A stretch of 64,000 bases of DNA from Mariniphaga anaerophila (GTDB taxonomy: Bacteria > Bacteroidota > Bacteroidia > Bacteroidales > Prolixibacteraceae): contig NZ_FQUM01000008.1 of NCBI RefSeq assembly GCF_900129025.1, positions 62,001 to 126,000 of the forward strand, written 5' to 3'. This document shows, one piece after another, positions 44,075 through 53,242 of the stretch. How positions within the stretch are numbered: position 1 is the stretch's first letter; each line of letters begins with the position of its first letter. Below the pieces are notes generated by a model, which was given only the letters and a program-made list of their open reading frames with translations, had not been told where the DNA came from and made no database searches. Both the position numbers and the translations under genes were made by a program.

Positions 44075-46489
44075 ATGGCATTTAAAGCAAAAAAGCCCGG
44101 AAATTCGAAGCAGCAGAAGAAGAAACAAAAAACGCAGCCTTTTTTTCTGAATGAAAAGTTTAGATTTATTTTGGGAATTTTCATTTTGCTCATATCGGCT
44201 TATTTGCTGATTGCCTTTATCTCCTTTTTGTTTTTTGGCGCTGCCGACCAGAGCAAGCTCGACTTGTCGTGGAAAGAACTGGTTTTTAACTCCGATGTGA
44301 AAGTTGAAAACAAAGCCGGAAAAACCGGCGCATTTCTTTCTGAAAAATTAATGAATCGCGGTTTTGGCATAGCGTCGTTCCTGTTTATTTATCTGTTTGT
44401 GGTAAGCGGGTTTAAAATATTGGGAAGGAATTTGGTGAAATACAGGCGAACAGTAATTTATACACTGTTGACGGTCATCTGGTTTTCTGTGTTTCTAGGA
44501 TTCGTTTTTCCAAAAACCAGTGCATCCTCTTTTATCTATCCCGGGGGGCAGTACGGTTTTGTGTTAGGAAGCTGGCTAAGCACGCTGATCGGTAAAATTG
44601 GTTTATTGTTGCTGCTCTTTATTTCCGGTTTGTCGATTCTCGTCGTCCGTTTCGAAAAAGTATATTCTGCAGTAAAAAATATATTTAAAAGACGGGAGAA
44701 GATTGTGGCCGAAGAAGATTCAGAAGAAGACAGCCCGGCAGAAGAGCCTTTGATTTCTGATGATTCGATTTCAAAAGTGATTGACGAGGAAGATAATATA
44801 AAGGCGATATTTGAACCGGATGTGGCAGATGAAGAACCCATGGAAATTCAGCGCGCTGAAGAAGAGGAGGTTCATCAGGAAGTTAAGCCGGCGCCGGAAG
44901 AAAAAGAAGAGGAAGGTTTGGAGCTGACCGTTCACCATAAAAAGGAAGAGGAAGTTGAAGCGAATTTTACAGGCGAAGGAATGGAAGATTATGACCCGAC
45001 CCTGGAGCTTTCCAGATTTAAATTTCCTTCTTTGGAATTGCTTGAAGAGCACAGTTCGGGAAACGCGGAGGTGAGTAACGAGGAGCTGCTTGCCAACAAA
45101 AATAAAATTGTTGAAACCCTTCGGCATTATAAAATAGAAATTGTAAAAATCAGGGCAACCATTGGCCCTACCATCACGCTGTATGAAATTATTCCGGCGC
45201 CGGGTATTCGTATTGCAAAAATAAAGAACCTGGAAGACGATATTGCTTTAAGCCTTGCAGCGTTGGGAATTCGAATAATTGCACCTATTCCGGGGCGCGG
45301 AACAATTGGTATTGAAGTGCCAAACCGGAAACCCGAGGTTGTGTCCATGCGGTCTATTCTCAGCTCACGGAAATTTCAGGAAAGCACAGCTGACCTGCCC
45401 ATTGCTCTGGGGAAAACCATCTCTAACGAAACCTACATGTTCGACCTTACAAAAATGCCGCACATACTGGTGGCAGGTGCAACCGGGCAAGGTAAATCTG
45501 TAGGCATTAACGTAATTATTACGTCACTGCTTTATAAAAAGCATCCGTCGCAAATTAAGTTTGTTTTTATCGACCCGAAAAAGGTGGAACTGAACCTCTA
45601 TTCGGTGCTGGAAAAACATTATCTGGCTAAATTGCCCGACGAAGAGGAGCCGGTTATCACCGATATTCAGAAGGTAAAAAACACTCTGAACTCGTTGAAT
45701 GTGGAGATGGATCAGCGTTACGATTTGCTGAAAAAGGCGCATGCCCGTAACATAAAAGAATACAACAAGAAATTTATCGGCCGCAGATTGAATCCGGAAA
45801 AAGGGCATCGGTTTTTGCCATACATAATTGTGGTTATCGACGAATTTGCCGATTTGATTATGACTGCCGGCAAGGAAATTGAATTGCCGATTGCTCGTAT
45901 TGCACAGCTTGCAAGGGCAGTGGGTATTCACATGATAATTGCTACGCAGCGTCCGTCTACCAATATTATTACCGGGGTAATTAAGGCCAACTTCCCGGCG
46001 CGAATTGCGTTTAAAGTGGCTTCGATGATCGACTCCCGCACAATTTTGGACACGCCCGGTGCCAATCAGTTAATTGGTAAAGGAGACATGCTTATTGCCC
46101 AGGGAAGTAATATGACTCGTGTTCAGTGTGCTTTTATTGACACTCCCGAGGTGGAAAATATTTGTACGTTTATTTCGGAACAGCAAGGTTTCCCGAGCGC
46201 ATTTTTGCTGCCTGAGTATGTGAGCGAAGATGAGGTTGGTCCGGGTGAGGTGGATTTGAACCACCGGGACGAACTGTTTAACGACGCAGCACGAGTGGTA
46301 GTTGCAAATCAAATGGGCTCTACTTCCATGATTCAGCGGAAATTTTCCATTGGATATAACCGCGCCGGACGAATTATGGATCAACTGGAGGCTGCCGGAG
46401 TGGTAGGCCCCAGCGAAGGAAGCAAGGCTCGCCAGGTTCTGCTTCAGGACGAATACAGTTTGGAACAATTATTGAATAGCTTTAATTAA
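44075..46489 (+). CDS. ftsK: DNA translocase FtsK/SpoIIIE
   Basis: An 804-residue septal DNA pump. Four hydrophobic segments lie in the first 185 residues; a very acidic linker (about 210-320) follows. The motor domain has the Walker A motif VAGATGQGKSVGINVIIT near residue 465-482, the Walker B IIVVIDEFADLIM near residue 585-597, and LARAVGIHMIIATQRPS. The C-terminal gamma winged helix (about 735-800) has IQRKFSIGYNRAGRIMDQLE, which reads KOPS-type sequences. It clears chromosome dimers and activates XerCD; a xerD-type gene lies nearby. The ATG at 44075 is preferred to an upstream in-frame start at 44045. Confidence 0.95.
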   Translation: MAFKAKKPGNSKQQKKKQKTQPFFLNEKFRFILGIFILLISAYLLIAFISFLFFGAADQSKLDLSWKELVFNSDVKVENKAGKTGAFLSEKLMNRGFGIASFLFIYLFVVSGFKILGRNLVKYRRTVIYTLLTVIWFSVFLGFVFPKTSASSFIYPGGQYGFVLGSWLSTLIGKIGLLLLLFISGLSILVVRFEKVYSAVKNIFKRREKIVAEEDSEEDSPAEEPLISDDSISKVIDEEDNIKAIFEPDVADEEPMEIQRAEEEEVHQEVKPAPEEKEEEGLELTVHHKKEEEVEANFTGEGMEDYDPTLELSRFKFPSLELLEEHSSGNAEVSNEELLANKNKIVETLRHYKIEIVKIRATIGPTITLYEIIPAPGIRIAKIKNLEDDIALSLAALGIRIIAPIPGRGTIGIEVPNRKPEVVSMRSILSSRKFQESTADLPIALGKTISNETYMFDLTKMPHILVAGATGQGKSVGINVIITSLLYKKHPSQIKFVFIDPKKVELNLYSVLEKHYLAKLPDEEEPVITDIQKVKNTLNSLNVEMDQRYDLLKKAHARNIKEYNKKFIGRRLNPEKGHRFLPYIIVVIDEFADLIMTAGKEIELPIARIAQLARAVGIHMIIATQRPSTNIITGVIKANFPARIAFKVASMIDSRTILDTPGANQLIGKGDMLIAQGSNMTRVQCAFIDTPEVENICTFISEQQGFPSAFLLPEYVSEDEVGPGEVDLNHRDELFNDAARVVVANQMGSTSMIQRKFSIGYNRAGRIMDQLEAAGVVGPSEGSKARQVLLQDEYSLEQLLNSFN

Positions 46490-46498
46490 AATTTTAAT

Positions 46499-47149
46499 AT
46501 GAAGGGTATTTTTCTTTTTGGCCTGTTTCTGGCTTCTTTTCTTTTAAGTAACGCACAGAAAGATCTTCGGGCCAAACAAATTCTGGAAGAAGTAAGCGAA
46601 AAAACGCGCTCGTATAAATCAATTTCTGCTGATTTTGTTTTTTCTATGCAAAATGAGCAAATGGACATTGACGAACGAAACGAAGGTTCCATAAAACTGA
46701 AAGGGCAAAAGTATATGGTAGACTTGCCCGAACTTGGGGTGAAGGTTTTTTCTGACGGAAAAACAATATGGAATTATATGAAAGACGGGAACCAGGTTAC
46801 TATTTCGAACATGGAAGACGGGGGAAGCGACCTGATGGATCCTTCTACTGTGTTTACGATTTACGAGAAAGGATTTCAATCGAAATACATTGGAGAAAAA
46901 ACTGTAGGAAACAGCGCCTGTGAGCAGATAGAGCTTTTTCCTGACTCTGACGAGTTTCAGGTTTCCAAAATATTACTTTCTCTGGGTAAATCGGACAAGA
47001 TGATTAAATCGGCTCTTTTGTACGGAACCGACGGGAATATCTACGGAGTTGAAGTTAAAAAGATGGATACTCAAACCGAACTGCCCGATTCATTTTTTAT
47101 GTTTAACGCCAGTGATTACGACGATGTTGAAGTCATCGATTTCAGGTGA
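46499..47149 (+). CDS. lolA: Outer-membrane lipoprotein carrier protein LolA
   Basis: A 216-residue periplasmic chaperone that carries lipoproteins to the outer membrane. Signal peptide 1-19 (ending SNAQ), then KQILEEVSEKTRSYKSISAD, the typical VFSMQNEQMD strand, GQKYMVDLPELGVKVFSDGK and TIWNYMKDGNQV, all LolA-like. Starts 9 nt after ftsK and is likely cotranscribed. The last 8 nt overlap the convergent aroQ gene. Confidence 0.88.
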   Translation: MKGIFLFGLFLASFLLSNAQKDLRAKQILEEVSEKTRSYKSISADFVFSMQNEQMDIDERNEGSIKLKGQKYMVDLPELGVKVFSDGKTIWNYMKDGNQVTISNMEDGGSDLMDPSTVFTIYEKGFQSKYIGEKTVGNSACEQIELFPDSDEFQVSKILLSLGKSDKMIKSALLYGTDGNIYGVEVKKMDTQTELPDSFFMFNASDYDDVEVIDFR

Positions 47150-47561
47150 GCAAGTAACTTAAAACAGCCAACCGGTAAGAATCCAGTCCGAATCCCATAA
47201 TGCAACCACGGCACACGGGGCCAATAAGCGATTTGTGCCTGAAGTCTTCGCGTGTAAGCGTGTTTGATATGTGTACTTCTGTTGCAGGCGTTGTAACCCC
47301 GGCAATTGCGTCTCTTATGGCTACCGATGTATGTGTGTATGCTCCTGCATTAATTATAATGCCGTCAGCAGAAAAACCGTATTCGTGAATTTTATCAACC
47401 AATTCGCCTTCAATATTCGACTGAAAATAGCTGAAATTGACATCTGGAAAAAGAGTTTTTAACTTTTCATAATAATCCTCAAATTGCTCTGAACCATAAA
47501 TATTTTGTTCTCTTCTTCCGAGCAAATTTAAATTAGGACCGTTGATAATCAATAAATTCAT
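47142..47561 (-). CDS. aroQ: 3-dehydroquinate dehydratase, type II
   Basis: A 139-residue enzyme of the shikimate pathway converting 3-dehydroquinate to 3-dehydroshikimate by anti-elimination. It begins IINGPNLNLLGRREQNIYG (with the reactive Tyr/Arg loop), has FFQSN-like FSYFQSNIEGELVDKIHEYG, then IIINAGAYTHTSVAIRDAI and EVHISNTLTREDFRHKS. Length is right for the dodecameric type II enzyme. Overlaps lolA by 8 nt; divergent from xerD. Confidence 0.94.
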   Translation of the reverse strand: MNLLIINGPNLNLLGRREQNIYGSEQFEDYYEKLKTLFPDVNFSYFQSNIEGELVDKIHEYGFSADGIIINAGAYTHTSVAIRDAIAGVTTPATEVHISNTLTREDFRHKSLIGPVCRGCIMGFGLDSYRLAVLSYLLT

Positions 47562-47697
47562 TTTATTTCAATTTTAATATATTTTATAGTAACTTTAAGT
47601 TTATTTAAACGTAGTTTGATTTAAATTATCTATATTCAGGAATAGTTGTTTCAAAATTATTTAAATCACCGGATTTAAAAAATAAAAATTGAAAGAT

Positions 47698-48597
47698 ATG
47701 AAATGGGAGGAAAGCAAAAAGGGGTTTGAGAATTACCTTAAACTGGAAAAGTCGTTGTCGCAAAATTCCATTGCAGCATACATAAACGACATAAATAAAC
47801 TGATAGAGTTTCTGGGTAAAAACTTTAAACGAATAGGGCCGGAGAAAGTAAAGTTGAATCACCTGAAGAAGTTTGTGGAATGGCTCAACGAAAAAGGAGT
47901 GAGTCCACGTACTCAGGCGCGGACTATTTCTGGAATAAAATCGTTTTATAAATACTTGTTAATCGAGGAAAAAATTTCCAGCGATCCCACTGCATTGCTG
48001 GAGTCGCCAAAGATTGGACGCAAACTTCCGGACATACTGTCGATGGAAGAAATTGATACGCTTATTGATGCAGTTGATTTGGAGAAACCCGAAGGCCAGC
48101 GGAATAAAGCAATGCTGGAAACGCTTTACAGTTGCGGGCTGCGCGTTTCCGAACTTGTTAATTTGAAAGTGACTAACCTGTTTTTCGAACAGGGATTTAT
48201 CAAAATAGAAGGAAAAGGCGATAAAGAAAGGCTGGTGCCGGTTAGTAGCCGCGCAGTTGAAGAGATTGGAAAGTATATGAATGGCTATCGCAAACGGTTG
48301 AAGATTAGCAAAGAAAGTGAAAATGTTCTGTTCCTGAACCGGAGGGGGAAAAAGCTGAGTCGGGTAATGGTGTTTACCATAATTAAAAACTTGGCGCAGA
48401 AAATAAACCTCGATAAAAAGATTAGTCCGCATACTTTCAGACATTCGTTTGCAACCCACCTTATTAATGGCGGCGCCGATTTGCGTGCAGTACAGGAAAT
48501 GCTGGGGCACGAGTCAATTTTAACTACGGAAATTTATACGCATTTAGACCGTGATTACCTGAAAAGTACAATTCATCAATTTCACCCGAGATCATAG
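47698..48597 (+). CDS. xerD: Tyrosine recombinase XerD/XerC-type
   Basis: A 299-residue site-specific recombinase that resolves chromosome dimers at dif. The N-terminal core-binding domain spans about 1-90 (KGFENYLKLEKSLSQNSIAA); the catalytic domain has SCGLRVSELVNLKV (Arg), GKGDKERLVPVS (Lys), HTFRHSFATHL (His-x-x-Arg) and LGHESILTTEIYTHL (His and nucleophile Tyr). Followed by a strong terminator. The preceding TTG at 47689 is less likely than the ATG at 47698. No adjacent cassette suggests an integrase, so it is the housekeeping enzyme. Confidence 0.9.
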   Translation: MKWEESKKGFENYLKLEKSLSQNSIAAYINDINKLIEFLGKNFKRIGPEKVKLNHLKKFVEWLNEKGVSPRTQARTISGIKSFYKYLLIEEKISSDPTALLESPKIGRKLPDILSMEEIDTLIDAVDLEKPEGQRNKAMLETLYSCGLRVSELVNLKVTNLFFEQGFIKIEGKGDKERLVPVSSRAVEEIGKYMNGYRKRLKISKESENVLFLNRRGKKLSRVMVFTIIKNLAQKINLDKKISPHTFRHSFATHLINGGADLRAVQEMLGHESILTTEIYTHLDRDYLKSTIHQFHPRS

Positions 48598-48623
48598 TTT
48601 TTTTGAATATAAGAATTTTTAGG

Positions 48624-48649
48624 GGCTGGATTTTTCCAGCCTTTTTTTA
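48624..48649 (+). terminator. Rho-independent terminator after xerD
   Basis: GGCTGG (48624-48629), loop ATTTTT, CCAGCC (48636-48641), then a run of seven T. 27 nt after the xerD stop. Confidence 0.85.
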
Positions 48650-48760
48650 TGACTCGGAAAATATTGGCTTTTTTGGGCGAATCAAAAGGTAAAACGGGTT
48701 TTTATTATTGGGCGATTTTCGTATTAAAGTTGTTAATTTGTTTTTATTTAAAAGGTCGGA

Positions 48761-49516
48761 ATGCAACGCTACTTTGTTCAACTTAGTTTTAAAGGAACCA
48801 ATTATCATGGCTGGCAAATTCAGCCTAACGCGCTTTCTGTGCAGGAAACTGTTGAGAAGGCTTTTTCAACCGTTTTACGTGAAGATATATCTGTTACAGG
48901 CGCCGGCCGCACGGATACCGGAGTTCATTCTTCGTTTTACATTTTGCATTTCGACGCTTCGAAAAAGATTGAAGATACACAGAAACTGGTATTTCGGATG
49001 AACGGATTTTTGCCGCCGGATGTGGCCATTCAGAAAATATGGAGCGTGAACCGGGAAGCACATGCGCGTTTTAGCGCCCTTTCGCGCACATACAAATACT
49101 ATATTACAACGCAAAAAAGTCCGTTTCAAACCGAGACTTCTTTTTTCTTTCACGGAGAGCTGGATGTTAATAAGATGAACGACGCCGCAAAAAGCCTTTT
49201 TGAGTATTCTGATTTTACAAGTTTCAGCAGGTTGCACACAGATGTGAAAACCAATTTTTGCAAAATTTATCGGGCCGAATGGAAAAAGGAAAATGGTACG
49301 TTGTGTTTTGAAATTAAAGCCGACCGTTTTTTGCGGAATATGGTTCGCGCAATAGTAGGAACCCTGTTGGAAGTTGGCAAAGGGAAGCTCTCTCTGGAAG
49401 GCTTCAAAAAAATAATAGAACAAAAGGACAGAGGTGCTGCAGGCGCTTCGGCTCCTGCTCAGGGGCTTTTCCTTGTTGATGTGGAGTATCCCGAAGAAAT
49501 TCTTTTGGGAGAATAG
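48761..49516 (+). CDS. truA: tRNA pseudouridine(38-40) synthase TruA
   Basis: A 251-residue enzyme that makes pseudouridine at tRNA positions 38-40. It has FVQLSFKGTNYHGWQIQPNA near the start, the catalytic Asp in VTGAGRTDTGVHSSFYILHF near residue 50, LPPDVAIQKIW, ARFSALSRTYKYYI and FLRNMVRAIVGTLLEVGKGK near residue 190-208, all TruA landmarks. Monocistronic between the xerD terminator and the tRNA-Trp gene. Confidence 0.95.
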   Translation: MQRYFVQLSFKGTNYHGWQIQPNALSVQETVEKAFSTVLREDISVTGAGRTDTGVHSSFYILHFDASKKIEDTQKLVFRMNGFLPPDVAIQKIWSVNREAHARFSALSRTYKYYITTQKSPFQTETSFFFHGELDVNKMNDAAKSLFEYSDFTSFSRLHTDVKTNFCKIYRAEWKKENGTLCFEIKADRFLRNMVRAIVGTLLEVGKGKLSLEGFKKIIEQKDRGAAGASAPAQGLFLVDVEYPEEILLGE

Positions 49517-49645
49517 TTTCTGGGAATTCGGCTATTGTTTTTCTTTAAAATAGCTGTCATTCAGAATGAAATAATTTTTCTTTTTTCAGATGTTTTTCTA
49601 TTCAAAAGATAATTGCAGAAAATGGCCATTGCTATTCAAAAAAAG

Positions 49646-49678
49646 TTTTAGGTAATTTAGAATGAATTACTATATTTG
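49646..49678 (+). promoter_or_regulatory. Promoter of tRNA-Trp
   Basis: TATATTTG at 49671-49678 matches the -7 consensus, and TTTT at 49646-49649 sits 21 nt upstream where TTTG is expected. The tRNA begins 17 nt after the -7 element. Confidence 0.6.
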
Positions 49679-49694
49679 CACTCGCAAAATAAAC

Positions 49695-49767
49695 ACGGGT
49701 GTAGCTCAGTTGGCAGAGCACTGGTCTCCAAAACCAGGTGTCGGGAGTTCGAGTCTCTCCTCCCGTG
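49695..49767 (+). tRNA. tRNA-Trp (anticodon CCA)
   Basis: A 73-nt cloverleaf without a full encoded CCA end. The acceptor ACGGGTG pairs with CTCCCGT apart from one T-T mismatch at position 6-67; D arm GCTC-GAGC; anticodon stem CTGGT/ACCAG with loop CTCCAAA, anticodon CCA at 49728-49730; T arm GGGAG/CTCTC with TTCGAGT. It has its own promoter and a terminator. In many Bacteroidota tRNA-Trp sits next to secE-nusG; here it stands alone. Confidence 0.95.
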
Positions 49768-49775
49768 CAAGCGAA

Positions 49776-49814
49776 AAGCGAGGTTCAGCAATATGCAGAG
49801 CCTCGCTTGTTTTT
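49776..49814 (+). terminator. Terminator after tRNA-Trp
   Basis: AGCGAGG (49777-49783) pairs with CCTCGCT (49801-49807), followed by a T-rich stretch. It lies about 10 nt after the tRNA. Confidence 0.7.
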
Positions 49815-49870
49815 TGTGGTCGTATATAAAATGATGTACAGTTTTACTTCAGCCTGTCTCCGTAGAAAAA

Positions 49871-49900
49871 CAAAAAAAGCTGCATCTCTGCAGCCTTTTA
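49871..49900 (-). terminator. Terminator of the ABC exporter gene
   Basis: GCTGCA (49879-49884), loop TCTC, TGCAGC (49889-49894), with an A run on the left that is a T run on the minus strand. It ends transcription just after the ABC gene stop. Confidence 0.75.
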
Positions 49901-49908
49901 ACATCTTT

Positions 49909-51729
49909 TTAAAACATTTGCATTTTGTGCAACTTTCGGTAACGCCCATCTGAAGCCAGCAACTCGTCGTGGGTGCCTTGTTCCACAATTTCCCCTTTAT
50001 GCAGAACGTAAATAACATCTGCATTTTTGATGGTTGAAAGCCGGTGTGCAATTACCAGTGACGTCCGGTTTTTCATTAGCTTGACCAACGCATCCTGTAC
50101 AAGGCTTTCCGATTCGGTGTCGAGCGACGAAGTAGCCTCATCAAGAATAAGTATCGGCGGGTTTTTCATTACGGCACGTGCAATGGAAATTCGCTGCTTT
50201 TGTCCCCCTGAAAGTTTGTCTCCACGGTCGCCGATTGTGGTTTGATAACCATTTTCAGTATCCATGATAAAATCGTGTGCATTGGCAATTTTCGCGGCAT
50301 TTATCACCTGCTCCTCGGTAACATTTTTAAGTCCGAACGCAATGTTGTTGTAAAACGAATCGTTGAAAAGAATTGGTTCCTGATTTACATAACCAATGAG
50401 GTTGCGCAGGTCTTTCAGTTTCAGATCGCGTAAGTCTGTCCCGTCGAGCATTATTTTTCCGTCCGTTACTTCGTAGAAACGTGGCAGTAAGTCAACCAGT
50501 GTGGTTTTTCCGCTTCCAGAACGTCCCACAAACGCGGCTGTTTCACCTTTCTTAATATTCAGCGAGATGTTTTTTAAAACCGGAGTAGAATTGTATGCAA
50601 ATGATACATTTTGATAAGAAATATCTGAGTGAAAATCTTTAATTGGTGTTGCCTCTGGTTTTTCGACGATTGTTTCCTGCGTGTTCAGAATTTTGTCAAT
50701 TCGTTCCATCGAAGCCAGTCCTTTTTCTACACTGTACAGTGCCGTTGAAAAAGCTTTTGCCGGGTTTATTATGTTGTAGAAGAAAACAAGGTATCCGATA
50801 AATGCGGCTGCATCGAGCGAACTTTTATGGTTTAAAATAAGTTGGCCGCCATACCACAATACAATAATAATAACGGCTGTGCCAAGAAATTCACTCATAG
50901 GGTGAGCCAGAAAACGCCTCCACATCAGCTGGTTCATAATGTTGAAGTAGCTTTCGTTTTCCTTTTCGAATCGTTCTTCGGCTTTGTTTTCGGCGTTGAA
51001 TGCTTTGATAATTCGCAACCCGGAAAGGTCTTCCTCGATTACCGACAGAATTTCACCCATTTTATTTTGTCCTTTGCGGCTCTCTTTCTTCAGGCTTTTG
51101 CCAATGCGCCCGATAATGTAGCCGGCAATGGGAAACATCACAAACACAAACAGAGTGAGACTCCAGCTCATGTAAACCATAACCGCAACAGAAACAATAA
51201 TGAGAATCGGGTTCTTAATCATCATGTCCAGCGAGTTCATTATGGAATTTTCCACCTCGGTAACGTCGCCGGTCATGCGCGCCATTATGTCTCCTTTTCG
51301 TTCGTCAGAAAAGAATCCCAACTGCAACTTCAGTATTTTTTTATAAATTCTGGATCGAATATCCCGTACCACGCCATTACGAATAAAAACAATCATGTAA
51401 TTGGCCAAGTAATAAAAACCTGTTTTCAGAAAAACGGTGATGATAATGAAAATTCCGATGAAAATTAATGCTTTTTCATGGTTGTATTTTATTATCACCT
51501 GACTAATCAGGTAGTTCGCATATTCTGAAAACGAAGAAATGCTGTAAGTAAATTCCGGTTTAATTGTTACCAGTTCCTGCGTTCCGAAAAGAATCTGGAG
51601 CGAAGGGATGAGCAGCAAAAATGAAAAGGCTCCGAAAATGGCACTCAGAAAGTTGAAAACAATGTTCCATGCCAGTTTCCATTTGTAGGGCGGGATAAAC
51701 CGTCGAAGGAGATGTATAAAGTCTTTCAT
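49909..51729 (-). CDS. ABC exporter, fused permease and ATPase (MsbA-like)
   Basis: A 606-residue half-transporter. Six membrane segments lie in about residues 15-330. The ATPase domain has Walker A in GRSGSGKTTLVDLLPRFYEV near residue 400, the signature DKLSGGQKQRISIARAVMKN near residue 505, Walker B ILILDEATSSLDTES and the switch His in VIAHRLSTIKNADVIYVL. It works as a homodimer; MsbA-like members flip lipid A or other lipids, but the cargo cannot be told. It begins right after the purB stop (no gap), so the two are cotranscribed. Confidence 0.92.
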   Translation of the reverse strand: MKDFIHLLRRFIPPYKWKLAWNIVFNFLSAIFGAFSFLLLIPSLQILFGTQELVTIKPEFTYSISSFSEYANYLISQVIIKYNHEKALIFIGIFIIITVFLKTGFYYLANYMIVFIRNGVVRDIRSRIYKKILKLQLGFFSDERKGDIMARMTGDVTEVENSIMNSLDMMIKNPILIIVSVAVMVYMSWSLTLFVFVMFPIAGYIIGRIGKSLKKESRKGQNKMGEILSVIEEDLSGLRIIKAFNAENKAEERFEKENESYFNIMNQLMWRRFLAHPMSEFLGTAVIIIVLWYGGQLILNHKSSLDAAAFIGYLVFFYNIINPAKAFSTALYSVEKGLASMERIDKILNTQETIVEKPEATPIKDFHSDISYQNVSFAYNSTPVLKNISLNIKKGETAAFVGRSGSGKTTLVDLLPRFYEVTDGKIMLDGTDLRDLKLKDLRNLIGYVNQEPILFNDSFYNNIAFGLKNVTEEQVINAAKIANAHDFIMDTENGYQTTIGDRGDKLSGGQKQRISIARAVMKNPPILILDEATSSLDTESESLVQDALVKLMKNRTSLVIAHRLSTIKNADVIYVLHKGEIVEQGTHDELLASDGRYRKLHKMQMF

Positions 51730-53076
51730 TTAAAAAATTCCGGTATAATTTTGCGGTGTAATTTGCTTCAATTCCTTTTTAACAGCGTCATCAACGTTTA
51801 ATGTATCAATAAAGTTGTGAATGGACTGTTTGTTAATTACCTCATTTTTTCTGGTCAAATCTTTCAGCGCTTCGTATGGATTCGGGAAAAATTCGCGGCG
51901 CAAAATGGTTTGAATGGCTTCGGCCACAACCGCCCAGTTTTCTTCCAAATCTTTTTCAATGGTGTGCGGGTTCAGAAGCAATTTTCCCAGCCCTTTTAGT
52001 GTTGATTTTATGGCAATAATTGTGTGCCCGAAAGGAACGCCGATAAATCTGGTTGCAGTAGAGTCTGTCAGGTCGCGCTGCAGCCTCGATACCGGAAGCT
52101 TCGACGAGAGTTGTTCGAATCCGGCATTGGCAATTCCGATGTTTCCTTCGGAGTTTTCAAAATCGATGGGGTTTACTTTGTGTGGCATGGTGGACGAACC
52201 TACTTCGCCTTTTTTAATGCTTTGTTTAAAGTAATTCATCGAAATGTAACTCCACATGTCGCGATTAAGGTCGAGCAGAATATTGTTGATGCGTTTTATG
52301 GCATCGAAAATAGCTCCGTAATTATCGTAGTGCGCAATTTGAGTAGTAAACTGAGAGCGCTCGAGCCCCAGCTTTTCTTTGCAAAAAGAGTTGGCAAATT
52401 GTTGCCAGTCGATATTTGGGTATGCCACAAAATGTGCGTTGAAATTTCCGGTTGCGCCACCAAACTTTGCGTAACAGGGCAGACTTTTTAGCTGTTCCAA
52501 CTGAACCTGAATCCGTTCAATAAAAACCCTGATTTCTTTTCCCAACTTGGTTGGAGATGCCGGTTGCCCGTGAGTTTTTGCTAGCATCGGAATGTCTTTC
52601 CACTGTGCTGATAATTCTTCGAGCTTATTCGTTAGTTGCTGCAAAAGCGGATAATATTCTTCGGTTAAAGCATGATGAATGGTTAAAGGCAAAGCTGTAT
52701 TGTTGGCATCCTGCGAAGTGAGTCCAAAATGAATAAACTCTTTGTATTTGGCCAATCCTATTTTGTCGAACTGTTCTTTGATGAAATATTCAACAGCCTT
52801 AACATCGTGGTTGGTTACGCTTTCAATCTCTTTTATGCGTTCTGCATTTTCAATGGAAAACTGCTGGTGTATTTCCTTGAGTTTAAGGAGTTGTTCTTTT
52901 GTAATATCTTTTAACTGGGGCAGCGGAATTTCGCAAAGCGCCGTAAAATATTCGATTTCTACAAACACACGGTATTTTATCAGGGCATATTCGCTAAAAT
53001 ATTTCCAAAGGTTTTCTACTTTATTCTGATATCTGCCGTCAACCGGCGAAATGGCTGTCAAACTGTTCTGATTCAT
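51730..53076 (-). CDS. purB: Adenylosuccinate lyase
   Basis: A 448-residue enzyme of the fumarase/aspartase superfamily, acting twice in purine synthesis: cleaving SAICAR and adenylosuccinate, each releasing fumarate. It has AISPVDGRYQNKVENLWKYF near the start, FIHFGLTSQDANNTALPLTI, MLAKTHGQPASPTKLGKEI (catalytic His) and the signature GEVGSSTMPHKVNPIDFENS near residue 285-304. The ATG at 53076 matches the family N-terminus (MNQNSLTAISPVDGRY); an upstream start at 53100 is less likely. The MsbA-like gene follows without a gap. Confidence 0.95.
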   Translation of the reverse strand: MNQNSLTAISPVDGRYQNKVENLWKYFSEYALIKYRVFVEIEYFTALCEIPLPQLKDITKEQLLKLKEIHQQFSIENAERIKEIESVTNHDVKAVEYFIKEQFDKIGLAKYKEFIHFGLTSQDANNTALPLTIHHALTEEYYPLLQQLTNKLEELSAQWKDIPMLAKTHGQPASPTKLGKEIRVFIERIQVQLEQLKSLPCYAKFGGATGNFNAHFVAYPNIDWQQFANSFCKEKLGLERSQFTTQIAHYDNYGAIFDAIKRINNILLDLNRDMWSYISMNYFKQSIKKGEVGSSTMPHKVNPIDFENSEGNIGIANAGFEQLSSKLPVSRLQRDLTDSTATRFIGVPFGHTIIAIKSTLKGLGKLLLNPHTIEKDLEENWAVVAEAIQTILRREFFPNPYEALKDLTRKNEVINKQSIHNFIDTLNVDDAVKKELKQITPQNYTGIF

Positions 53077-53242
53077 TTTATTTTTTCTTAAAAAATGCAT
53101 CGCAAAGGTAGCAATTTAGGCGAATTAGGTTTTTTTTTGAAGGGCGTTATTTTTTCGCTTGATGTGGCTGATTTATTTATAACTTCGCTGCAGAACCTGT
53201 AATCAGGTTAAATCGTTTTGTCAATACGAAAGAACTTGAACA